A stretch of 64,000 nt of DNA from Odobenus rosmarus divergens. Taxonomy: Eukaryota; Chordata; Mammalia; Carnivora; Odobenidae. Location: the NCBI RefSeq assembly GCF_000321225.1, contig NW_004450403.1, positions 1,953,184 to 2,017,183 of the forward strand, given 5' to 3'. Positions within the stretch are counted from its first letter, which is position 1. Each line of letters starts with the position of its first letter. The notes under the pieces were generated by a model that saw nothing but the letters and a program-made list of their open reading frames with translations, was not told the DNA's origin and searched no databases. The translations under genes and the position numbers were made by a program. This document shows positions 55,289 through 64,000 of the stretch, piece by piece.

Positions 55289-57635
55289 ATTTTAAGATGC
55301 TGTGTCGTAAGTCTCAGTAATTAAGGATATAGACTTTGTATCAAAGGACCAGGGTTGAGAGATCCGTTGGCCATAAGCAGGCATGAGGCACCATGACCTT
55401 CACATGGACGAGCAGAAGAGTGAGTATTAACTGCCCAGAAATTTAGCTTTTTCTTCTCTTACAAATGAAGAAGAAATGATGGGCAAAGTGAGGGCTAGTT
55501 CTCTACGTAATAAAATTTTCATTGCAAATAGACAAATGTGTCTCAAGTCATAATAGTACAGCAGATATCACCAAGCTTGGAGGAATTCAGTGTTTATAAG
55601 CTAGATTTCCTCACAGACATCTCTCCTCATTAATCTGACAGTCCTCAAATCTTTCTAATTGCAGATATATTTCCTTTAAAAAAGCAGAAAGTTATTGAAT
55701 CTTCTCTGTGCTTGAGGAGGAAGGTGAGGAAGACTCTGGAGCATAAGAAGGAAGCCTTTTCTGCCCCATCATTCCCAGGCAACCCTTCCACCAACATTGT
55801 GAAGAGAAGTCTTCACTCTCGGAAACCACTCAACTTTTACTGAGTTTTTCTGCCAATGATTAAAAACAAAATCTGAGGAAGGTTTAATTCTCCTCTCATA
55901 GATGATACAGTGTAGTAGAAAATGGTTCCTTCCACAGCATCATTGTCAACATCACATAGAGAAACATGCCCAGCATGTTCTAGATCGATATTCTGACCTC
56001 CCATCAGACTTTTAACTTAGTTCAAACTTACTCAACACATCAGTATTCTTTACCTTTGAAAATCTCTTCTTTATTACAGTGTTTGGTTTGGTTTGGTTTG
56101 TAATGGGACATTACAAACAAAAAATTGTTTTTGAGTTGATTCAAACACATTCATATTCATGCTTAGTTGGCAACATAGAAACACAAACTTCATGTACCTT
56201 AAGATGGAGTTAAGTAAATAAGACAATTTATTTCCCAATGAATCCCAAACAGAACAGAGCTATTTGTTTTGTTAAAATACTTTATATGAAATCAATCCTA
56301 AGTTTCTTGAAATCATTTTGTCAGAAAATTATCAGAAAAGGTAACTTACCCAACTGTTCATTACATGGGAGTCCATTTTTAGAGTGGCACTGTTTCAACT
56401 GTTTTCAGTTCCTTTGATTTTTAAGCCTTGTGGTCTTTTAATTGATACACTGAACTGAGCCTATTCGAATGTCGCTAGAATGAAAATCTTTAGTAAATCC
56501 AAATTCAATCCAATTCTTCCCACCTTCTGGTTCCAGAAGTTAATTCTCATGCTCTCGATAGCTCCCTCTTAATCAGCATCAGGAAATCTGTTGGTACCAT
56601 TGTCGGGAGGATTCAACTTCAAGGAAATGTTTGAGAAGGAGGGGGTGGAAGAAGGGGAGTCCAAAACAAATGCACAATGAGTAATAATTACTGGCAAAAA
56701 ATATACGTATATGTATTTTGAAACCTGTACGTACTTGCAAAATTTCATTTTGGAAAGAAAAGCCTATCAAAGCATATCATTTTAATTATACTTCTATTAC
56801 CAGGGGACTCTGAAAGTGTATATTAAATTAATGGAATGGATTGCCTTGGTTCCACAGTGGTTATTAGCAGGAAGAGCTCCCAGTTTTCTTATTATGTACA
56901 TCACTAACTTTAATTGCATTAGGCTGAGCTGGGAGAGCTATTTTTAGGAAATATTTCATCCACAAAACAATTTCTTTTGGCTGCCTGCCTACTACAGCTC
57001 AGGACCGAGGTCTCTCTCATAAATGTTAACTTCTTATTTCTGTCAGGCAGGCTTTAGCACACACTACCTTATGGAAACTACCCAAAATGACTCTGGCCTT
57101 CAAGTTCCTGGGAGGACCTGTGAAGCAGGAGAGGGGGGTTTCCTCTGTGGGCGGGCGACAACGGGTGTGTGGTCACAGTACGTGGATGTGCGTGCTCCGT
57201 GAATGACATCAGCCCAGGGAATGGGGGATGACACACCTGGGGTTTCTGACGGTAGGGAAGATCACTACCTGCTGACTCCAGAATATGAAGAGTTTATAAA
57301 ATAAAAAATGTAAAAGCACAAAGTAAATGAACTTTTAGTTATTTGTGCCCAGTAACACACTAAGTCTGGCCTCAAATCACCGATGAAATCCATGATGGTA
57401 AGTACAGGACCATTCATTAATGTCATAATATTTCTGGTGCCAAGGTCTTGATCAGACCCTAGGAATTATAAAATTGGGAGATAATTAAGAAATTATCACT
57501 CTAAGCCCTCCACTTGATATGTAAGTCCACTGAGAGCAACTGACACAACATTTAAAAAGTAAAATTTGACAGTCTCTCAAAGCGTAAGAAATACACAGCT
57601 TCAACCTAACAAATCATCCACCATAGACATATCTA
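55289..57635. other. Repeat-poor unique interval; possible conserved non-coding element
   Basis: No interspersed repeat is recognised in 2.3 kb. TTTGTAATG-GGA-CATTACAAA at 56097-56117 is a short perfect hairpin. 56880-57060 (CTAACTTTAATTGCATTAGG, then GAGCTATTTTTAGGAAATAT) has homeodomain- and MEF2-like motifs and may be a conserved element. Confidence 0.45.
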
Positions 57636-57639
57636 CATA

Positions 57640-57701
57640 CATGTGCATAATATCGACCCAGATAAGCCTAGCCCTGCTATAATTAAGAAAAATTAGGAAT
57701 A
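57640..57701 (+). mobile_element. Old LINE-1 3' UTR, segment 1 (tentative)
   Basis: AT-rich sequence continuous with the old L1 tail that resumes after the young insertion at 57702. Confidence 0.4.
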
Positions 57702-57810
57702 TGGAACACTGTGTGTTATACGGAAACAATGAATTGTGGATCAGCACATCAAAAACTAATGATGTATTGTATGGTGATTAACATAACATAATAAAATAAA
57801 ATTTAAAAAA
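57702..57810 (+). mobile_element. Young, extremely truncated carnivoran LINE-1 3' end
   Basis: TGGAACACTGTGTGTTATAC, then ACATCAAAAACTAATGATGT, then GGTGATTAACATAACATAAT, then AAAATAAAATTTAAAAAA is the 3' terminus of carnivoran L1. AAGAAAAATTAGGAATA is duplicated exactly at 57685-57701 and 57811-57827, so only the last 109 bp were inserted. Confidence 0.95.
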
Positions 57811-57827
57811 AAGAAAAATTAGGAATA

Positions 57828-58340
57828 ATATGGATACTTCTAATAAGGAATACTTAAATAAACTCATGTGTACTCAAACTATAAAACATCATGGAGTTTA
57901 AAAAAACATATGGTATAGGTCATATATATTATTAAAAGATCTCCAACATATATTAATAAAAAATGTAATTCATAGTATATAGATTATAGCTCTATTTATA
58001 GAAAATAAACTATGCAATATAATTTATAAATTTTGTAACATATGGACACACCTAGATTTCATGTTTGTGAAATTTATATCATGTTTCTATACATATGTTA
58101 CATATATGGAAATAGATTTTGTGTATATATATTATTACATATACGTACACACACACATATACATAACTTTAAGGAAGTTTAAATAATAAACTTTTAAAGA
58201 GATGGAAAATGAGTTTGAAGAGAATGATGGGAATAGATATTATATTTTTTATTCTATATTCTTTTATGCATTTTTATTTTACCCATAATAACTACGTATT
58301 CATAATTTACTTGTGTAACTAAAAAACACATACAAATTAA
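57828..58340 (+). mobile_element. Old LINE-1 (L1M-type) 3' UTR, segment 2
   Basis: AAATAAACTCATGTGTACTC, then AAAACATCATGGAGTTTAAA, then GATTATAGCTCTATTTATAG, then GGAAATAGATTTTGTGTATA, then TTACTTGTGTAACTAAAAAA, resemble the end of old L1s. TA/CA-rich microsatellite patches are included. Confidence 0.65.
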
Positions 58341-58484
58341 AAAGAAACCAGAACTAATAGAAGTTCATTGCATGCCCATGTCACTCCACTAATTTGTGGT
58401 AGAGCCAAAATAAGATAAAGAAAGGATGAGATTTCTGGAACAAAATCCTTAATGTTACAGATCTTATCACTGAGAGGGACCCCA

Positions 58485-58613
58485 AGAGTTAGCAACAATA
58501 GCAGAACCTTATTTTGTACTTACTGTATTCAAGGTACTGCTTTAAATGCTTTATGCATAATAATGTATTTAATCCCCAAAACAACCGCATTATGCAGTAG
58601 CTGTGATTATCCT
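58485..58613 (-). mobile_element. MIR SINE, segment 1 (split by an LTR-like element)
   Basis: CTTACTGTATTCAAGGTACT, then GCTTTAAATGCTTTATGCAT, then TTAATCCCCAAAACAACCGC, then GCAGTAGCTGTGATTATCC. Antisense MIR, continued at 58969. Confidence 0.8.
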
Positions 58614-58629
58614 TTCGATAACATATTTG

Positions 58630-58968
58630 CAATATAGCCACCATAATCCCCTCCCTATACACATGCCCTAAAATGGCTCCCTCCCATGGACTCTGAGTTT
58701 GGCTTTGGTGAACAGGACAGTGACATATGTCACCTGATCCGAAGCTTGAAGAGTGGTTCAAGGGAGGTGAAAGCCTGTGTTGTTGTGGCGGCTGAGACCC
58801 TTCCACAACCATGTGCATGAGCCCCGGCCAGCATCCTGGAGGAAGAGAGAGCCCATGGGGAGAGCTCCTCGCTGAGCTGGCATCGCAGCCCGAATCCCAG
58901 CTAAGATCTCAGCCACAGGAAGGAGGTCCTCCCAGACCCCAGCCTCAGGCTTGCCCATGACACAGCCT
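58630..58968 (+). mobile_element. LTR-like interspersed repeat inserted in a MIR; family uncertain
   Basis: TTGGCTTTGGTGAACAGGAC, then AGTGACATATGTCACCTGAT, then CCGAAGCTTGAAGAGTGGTT, then CCACAACCATGTGCATGAGC, then CCGGCCAGCATCCTGGAGGA, then CAGCTAAGATCTCAGCCACA, follow a known mammalian LTR-like repeat. I could not confirm its name. It interrupts the MIR cleanly. Confidence 0.55.
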
Positions 58969-59075
58969 CTATTTCAGAGATGACAAAACTGAGGTCACAT
59001 AATTGGTAAAGAGCAGAACTAGGTGCCAAATCCAAGCAGTAGTTCCTAGAGTCTAGATTCTTCATCATTGAGCTG
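58969..59075 (-). mobile_element. MIR SINE, segment 2
   Basis: CTCTATTTCAGAGATGACAA, then AACTGAGGTCACATAATTGG, then TAAAGAGCAGAACTAGGTGC, then AGAGTCTAGATTCTTCATC, complete the MIR begun at 58485. Confidence 0.82.
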
Positions 59076-59286
59076 TTTATCTGATCGGCACTCCCGATAG
59101 GGCAGGAAAGATATACCTATGCAACGGGAAATGGGTTTGTCCCCAGAAGGAGTAGCAGCATCACAGATGGGAGAGAGGTCTTTGAAGAGTAAGAAGTGGG
59201 AACATTTATGTGCTCAGGTGTGTGTCTCTTGTGGACAGGAGTGAGAAGGCAAGAATAACCCCCTGCTAAGAGTTTAACTGTCACAA

Positions 59287-59495
59287 GCGTTGGCAAACCA
59301 CAGGCTGAAGGCCAAATCTGCCCAACTGCCTGTTTTTGTAAATAAAGTTTTATTGGAGCACACCGTGCCCATTTGACTGCCTGTGGCTGATTTCACACCA
59401 CAATGCAGAGTTGAGGAGCTGCAATAGAAACCATTTGGTGCATAAGGCTGAAAATATTTATCATCAGGCCCTTTCTAGACAAAATTTGCAACCCA
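59287..59495 (+). mobile_element. hAT-like nonautonomous DNA transposon
   Basis: GTTGGCAAACCACAGGCTGA, then AGGCCAAATCTGCCCAACTG, then CCTGTTTTTGTAAATAAAGT, then TTTATTGGAGCACACCGTGC, then TTGAGGAGCTGCAATAGAAA, then TTTGCAACCCATGAG. This is a well-known mammalian repeat ('..GGCAAACTACGGCCC..TTTTATTGGAACACAGCC..'). Assigning it to hAT rests on memory of its CAG-like ends. Confidence 0.75.
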
Positions 59496-60473
59496 TGAGC
59501 TGGAGGGGAAGAGTGTTAATGGAGTCCAGAGATAAAGCTGGAGACCTGATGTTCTAGTTAGTCAAAGGACTTGATCTGAGGCTGAGGAACTTATTTGGAC
59601 ATAGCAGGTCATGGGGAGCAGCTGCCCCTGCTCCAGACTAGACCTAGAAGAGGGAAGAGGAGCCAGCAAAGAGCACTTGCAGAATATGAGTGGATATAAG
59701 CACATCTGAAGACCAGCAAGAGGTTGTTTCAAAAATGCTGTCACAGGAGAGGAAGTGGGTCTAGGGTGGGGTTGACAGATGCCTGGAGGTGGGGGGAATG
59801 AAGCAAGATTACCCAGATTGAGAGGACTCTGGGAACTGCAAGTGGCTAATTTTTCCAAGAACTTACCTTCACCAGCCTGCTCCAGGGAAGGGATAGAAGA
59901 ACCCTGGTGCACAGAGGTGAACCCACCACCTCCCACCTTCCCCCTGGACAAGGGGGTCTTCTCCTTTCCTGGGTGCTCACTCCCACCACCCCACCCACCT
60001 GTTCCTGCTCCCAAGTCTGGAAGAACTGCAGGCCTCCACCCTGAGAGCACGGAGCCAGGCAGAGGAGCTCAAACAAACTCCCATTGTATCATATGCGAAG
60101 TCGAATTTTTGCTGGGTTACAACATTTGATTACATTGACATCTCCTCTTTCAAATTAGAAAATTGAGTCTTAGAAAGTTTGTTCATGAAATACTTCACCA
60201 AAAAAAAAGAGCGAAAGAGAAGAAAAATCCAGATGCACATAATTTCAAAGCTCATACCTTTTCAGGAAAAGTATGAGCACTGGAGAATATTATTTATTTT
60301 TCTCAAAACTCAGGTTCTGATTTAACTCTATATCCAACCTGTGATACAAAGTCGGCATTTACCAGCACCAGCCTCCGCCCAGGGCAGGAGCCATGAATCT
60401 GTTGTTTCACAGCATATCTTCCTTCTGTGTCCATTTCTATTTGTGTTTTTCTTCTGGCTTTTTACTTCCTTTC
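59496..60473. other. Unique non-coding sequence
   Basis: No repeat recognised. Overlapping frames of 162 (minus) and 116 (plus) codons around 59562-60129 follow a GC-rich patch without domains or splice context. Confidence 0.5.
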
Positions 60474-60617
60474 TGCTGTGAACTGAATGCTTGTGTCCCT
60501 CCAAAATTCATATGTTGAAATCCTAATCCCCAGTGTGATGGTTTCAGGATGAGGGGCTTTCAGGAGGTGCTGAGGTGCTGAGGGTGGAGCCCCCGTGAAT
60601 AGGATTAGAGCCCTTCT
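60474..60617 (+). mobile_element. MaLR LTR, 5' half (split by a Can-SINE)
   Basis: TGCTGTGAACTGAATGCTTG, then TGTCCCTCCAAAATTCATAT, then GTTGAAATCCTAATCCCCAG, then GGTGGAGCCCCCGTGAATAG, then GAGCCCTTCTAAAAGGACCC. It continues after the SINE at 60850. Confidence 0.93.
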
Positions 60618-60629
60618 AAAAGGACCCCA

Positions 60630-60849
60630 GGGGCACCTGGATGGCACAGTCTGTCAAAGCTCTGACTTGATTTTGCCTCAGGTCATGATCTTGGGGTGGT
60701 GAGATTGAGCCTGGCATCTGGCTCTGTGCTCAGCGGGAAGTCTATCTAAGATTCTCTCTCCTTCTCTCTCTGCCCCTCCCCCACCACTCTCTCTTCTTTC
60801 TCTAAAATAATAAAGAAATAAATCTTTTAAAAAAATAAAATAATAAAAT
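60630..60849 (+). mobile_element. Older Can-SINE inside a MaLR LTR, 12-bp target duplication
   Basis: GGGGCACCTGGATGGCACAG, then TGAGATTGAGCCTGGCATCT, then CT-rich sequence and AAATAATAAAGAAATAAATC plus A-rich tail. AAAAGGACCCCA lies at 60618-60629 and 60850-60861 within the LTR. Confidence 0.95.
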
Positions 60850-61064
60850 AAAAGGACCCCAGAGAGCTCATTCACTCTTCCTACCATGTGAGGACACAAC
60901 CAGAAGGCAGCTCTCCACAACCCAAAGGGGAGCTCTCACTGTAACCTGACTTTTCTGGCACCACCATCTTGGATTTCCAGCCTCCAGAGGTCTGAGGAAT
61001 AAATGTCTGATATCTATAAGCCACTCAATCTGTGGGGCTTTGTTATAGCAGCCTGGCTAAGACA
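60850..61064 (+). mobile_element. MaLR LTR, 3' half
   Basis: AGAGAGCTCATTCACTCTTC, then ACCATGTGAGGACACAACCA, then ACCATCTTGGATTTCCAGCC, then TATAAGCCACTCAATCTGTG, then GCAGCCTGGCTAAGACA. Together with 60474-60617 it forms a solo LTR of about 360 bp. Confidence 0.93.
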
Positions 61065-62243
61065 TCCTCAAGTTAAAATGCACGATAATAGTTTATCATT
61101 AACTGTGTCACTGTTTCTTGAAGGCTCATCTGAAGGCCAGCCAGCCATGTGACTTGTGAGAGAGGGTTAGTGGTAGAGAGCATGCAGGACACACTACTAG
61201 CTGGCAGTCCCTCGAGTGGAGCTGGTGGGAAGGATTTAAGAGCATCCCCTACCAGTGCATTTCAATGATAGGAGCCATCAGTCAACTCCACCGCTGGCCT
61301 GCTCTCGTCCTCACTCACCCGTCTCCACTGAACAGTTCCCCACGTGCTCTCATACATTCATGACTTCCTCATAAACCAGCTCTCCTTCCTGTCCTCAGCA
61401 AGAACACGGACAGTCTAGATGCAGAATGCTAGCATTGAAAACCTTACTGAAAAATGATTTCACTCTGCCACATCATTTTAGAGATAAGTGAACTTAAGTC
61501 CAAATAAAGGAAGTTATTTGGTGTCAGTGGTGTCAGGGGACACCCCTCCGCCTCTGCCTTCAGAGCTCAGCAAGGAAAAGGCCAGTTAGCTGAGGCCAGG
61601 CAGCAGAAATCCTGATTCTTGGTCCAGTGAGGTTGGCTTTCTGCCCCCACCCACAACAGATGACAATGCTTTATTATGAGATATAGTGGCTTAAACACAA
61701 GTCCTGGCTTCCCTGGATAAAGATCTTCCTTCCTTCTGCCTCCCTTTCCTTCCTCTCCTCCACTGCCTCTTTCACATAGATCTGGAAGGTTCCTTAAACA
61801 CCATCTCTTCTAGCTCTCAGGTTTTATTAGCCCATGAAAGGATTTTGAATTAGCCTTCCTAGAATCTCGCTAAGCAAAGGGATAGGATTCCGGTGGTGGG
61901 ACGTCTTCGTCTGTTAGGTCAAGCTGAGGAGATGCCCTTTGCGGAGCAAAAACATCGCACTGTGCTTTTCCACGCTGTTGGTGCTTAGGGTTTTCCATCA
62001 AGGATCAGTTGATCTGAACAGCCAATGGTGCCATGAGGCAGCCCCTCTGCTGCTCAACATGTGAAGACTACCTCTGAGCATACCACTAAGACAGACCCAG
62101 AACAGAGGAGAAAGTTCAGACCATCCTCACTGCCCTCAGGGAGCATGAGAAACCAAAGCAATTTCTCAAAACAAAACTCAGACCTTGGCATTGAACTATG
62201 CATAGCATTTGGAAAGAAAATTGTGTCTTATAGGAAATTGTAT
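61065..62243. other. Mostly unique non-coding sequence
   Basis: No secure feature. 61476-61540 (CATTTTAGAGATAAGTGAAC, then AAAGGAAGTTATTTGGTGTC) may be a small antisense MIR remnant. Confidence 0.45.
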
Positions 62244-62257
62244 TGAAAACAAGATTA

Positions 62258-62453
62258 GGGCGCCTGGGTGGCTCAGTCGGTAAGCATCTGCCTTCGGCTC
62301 AGGTCATGGTCCCAGGGTCCTGGGATCGAGCCCCGCATCGGGCTCCCTGCTCCGCGGGAAGCCTGCTTCTCCCTCTCCCACTCCCCCTGCTTGTGTTCCC
62401 TCTCTCGCTGTGTCTCTCTCTGTCAAACAAATAAATAAAATCTTTTAAAAAAA
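62258..62453 (+). mobile_element. Can-SINE, the best-preserved copy, 14-bp target duplication
   Basis: GGGCGCCTGGGTGGCTCAGT, then AAGCATCTGCCTTCGGCTCA, then GGGATCGAGCCCCGCATCGG, then GCTCCGCGGGAAGCCTGCTT, then CAAATAAATAAAATC. It keeps CpGs usually lost with age (CATCGGG, CCGCGGG, CTCGCTG). TGAAAACAAGATTA lies at 62244-62257 and 62454-62467. Translations such as LGGSVGKHLPSAQV come from the SINE. Confidence 0.97.
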
Positions 62454-62469
62454 TGAAAACAAGATTAAT

Positions 62470-62535
62470 GATAATAAGTCATCAACACCTACCATATACC
62501 AGGCACTGGACTTAATGCTTTAACAATAAGCACAG
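62470..62535 (-). mobile_element. MIR/L2 fragment, antisense
   Basis: CATCAACACCTACCATATAC, then CAGGCACTGGACTTAATGCT, then TTAACAATAAG, match the reversed common 3' end of MIR/L2. Confidence 0.6.
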
Positions 62536-62689
62536 AAATGAGAATAATAGTGTATACTTATGGAGACAAGCAGCTAGTGTGGTGATTGCCTTATTCACAT
62601 CTGCATTAGAAGTGTGGAATTGTGTCTATGGCTAACTTGGTATCCCTCCTGAGCCCCCACATACCAGATAGAAGTGCATGCATGCACCT

Positions 62690-62731
62690 GTGTATGTGTG
62701 TGTATGATTGTGTGTGCGTGTGTGTTTGGAG
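62690..62731. repeat. (TG)n microsatellite
   Basis: TGTGTATGTGTGTGTATGAT followed by TGTGTGTGCGTGTGTG. Confidence 0.88.
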
Positions 62732-64000
62732 CCTAAGCAAGTGCAGTAACTTAAGCAGTCTTTATTATAAGTGGTACTCAATGGTTGGGCCCAGTGTCTC
62801 CTTGCCCCTCTCCTGCCACATCTTCTCTACATTGCCCTCCAGGGGAACCTGAATGGGAATTACATGACGTCGGCTTCCAGGGCTGGCCCTTGTTGTGCCT
62901 AGGTTTATGGTCATGGAGGTGCAGCCTAATATATAGCTGAAGTTTTCATGATGTTTTCCAGATATTAGGTAGCTACTTCGACAAAGTCTTAATGGAAATT
63001 AAAACTTACACATTGTTCTGAGCTGTTGGCTTAATTATCAGCTGAAATGAAAGGTAAATAGTCCTCAAATCGAGGAGTTTTATCCCCAGCCCACCCAGAT
63101 GAACCTAGAAGGCCATTGACTTTTCCATGACACATAATGCTTCAACTTTTCTTTCTGCTCCTCCAAGGGAGGCTGAATTTCTTTACCCATTTCTTATACG
63201 GAATCGCTTGAATTTTTTCACCATGTTGCCCATTCTTTGAACACATCTAGCAGGCACAGAGTGACATCCTCCTGGGGAACCGAACATTCAGTCGTACAGC
63301 GCCCCCTGCATACTCTCCTTCACACGCTGCACTAGTAGTAATTCAGCTTCGGGACTTATTGACTTTTTTTGGAAACCACAGTGCAGTGTTTAAACTTATT
63401 CATTTTTATGTGACCCTCTAAAACTCCTAAAATATGTCCACATGGTCTCATATTAAGCCAAATCTTCTCCTTTCTCTGTATTTCTATAATTTGGGGGGGT
63501 GGCATGATTAAAATGCAGGTCCTAATATCTAGTCCAGGTTAATTGCATCTTATTTGGTTTATCCATTGTCTTGGCCAACTAATAGCTTTCTTGATCCTAA
63601 TACTTTTTTACTTCCTTAGACCCCAAGTCAAGGAACTGGTTAAAAACTGGATAAGGTTTTGTTCAATTTAAGACACCAAGTAAACATATCTTCAACTTCT
63701 TTGATTGCCTTATGAAAAAACTGTCAGTGGATGGACAGCTCCTATGAGACTAATTTCTCATTTCTGCATAGTTAGGAGCATAGCAGGTTTATCACTTCAT
63801 GCCCACTGGGGAACATTGCTTTGTTCTCACTGTATATGTTTTGTACTGGTTTTTTTTTTCCAGAGATAAAAATTGACAGAGATGTCAATTTGTGTTTTGT
63901 AATGAAAACTCTCAATGCCACAGATCAATGATATGCTATGTAAAGAAAATGTAATTAGGCATATCCAACAGAAATAATAGTAAATGTATACTGATTTTTT
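62732..64000. other. Unique non-coding sequence to the right edge
   Basis: No repeat, exon or RNA gene is recognised in the last 1.27 kb. Confidence 0.5.

Noticed and set aside
59562..60050. 162-codon minus-strand frame with 116- and 76-codon overlaps
   Set aside because: Open frames overlap on both strands of a GC-rich patch, the pattern expected from composition. The reading is Gly/Ser/Pro-rich without motifs.
62258..62340. tRNA-like A and B boxes suggesting a tRNA gene
   Set aside because: The boxes belong to the SINE head. No cloverleaf, anticodon arm or acceptor stem pairs, and 15 similar copies lie in the window.

Overview
The window is 64 kb of vertebrate nuclear DNA, almost certainly from a carnivoran mammal. 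Sixteen tRNA-derived Can-SINEs (a head with pol III A and B boxes, a CT-rich middle, an AATAAA-rich tail) sit on a background of mammal-wide relics: MIR, L2, MER5-like hAT elements, MaLR and ERVL LTRs, and old L1. The SINEs have the form I associate with arctoid Caniformia (bears, seals, mustelids). I see no copy of the young dog-type SINE and none of the cat-type form. The lineage call rests on remembered family signatures and was not checked against a database.

No functional protein-coding gene, spliced exon set, structural RNA gene or CRISPR array is supported. The only gene-derived sequence is a processed pseudogene of ribosomal protein L32 (RPL32) near 9.6-10.1 kb. It lacks introns, has a frameshift and several stops, and ends in a poly(A) signal and A-tail. 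The window looks intergenic or intronic. Open frames of 60-170 codons are those expected by chance or from reading through LTRs and SINEs.

Layout: 0-5 kb has an L1 ORF2 fragment, MIRs, an L2, a double Can-SINE insertion and an AT-rich hairpin tract. 5-20 kb is mostly unique, with the RPL32 pseudogene, tail-to-tail L2 fragments, a MaLR LTR, MER5-like elements and MIRs. 20.6-27.1 kb is a 6.5-kb interval with no repeat I recognise. 27-31.3 kb is a SINE/L1/MaLR cluster. 31.3-37.5 kb is repeat-poor and may hold conserved non-coding sequence. 37.5-54.5 kb is dense in L2, MIR, LTR and SINE copies and has a recent 119-bp tandem duplication. 54.5-64 kb has more SINEs, a young L1 tail nested in an old L1, a MIR split by an LTR-like element, and a MaLR LTR split by a SINE.

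I found no new biological system. The most unusual structures are: (1) a 103-bp array of five A-rich units between perfect 16-bp direct repeats (53676-53810); (2) the 119-bp tandem duplication with 117/119 identity (43200-43437); and (3) two SINEs sharing three copies of one target site (3728-4116). Repeat boundaries were judged by eye and most are good to about 10-20 bases. Boundaries set by target-site duplications are exact.
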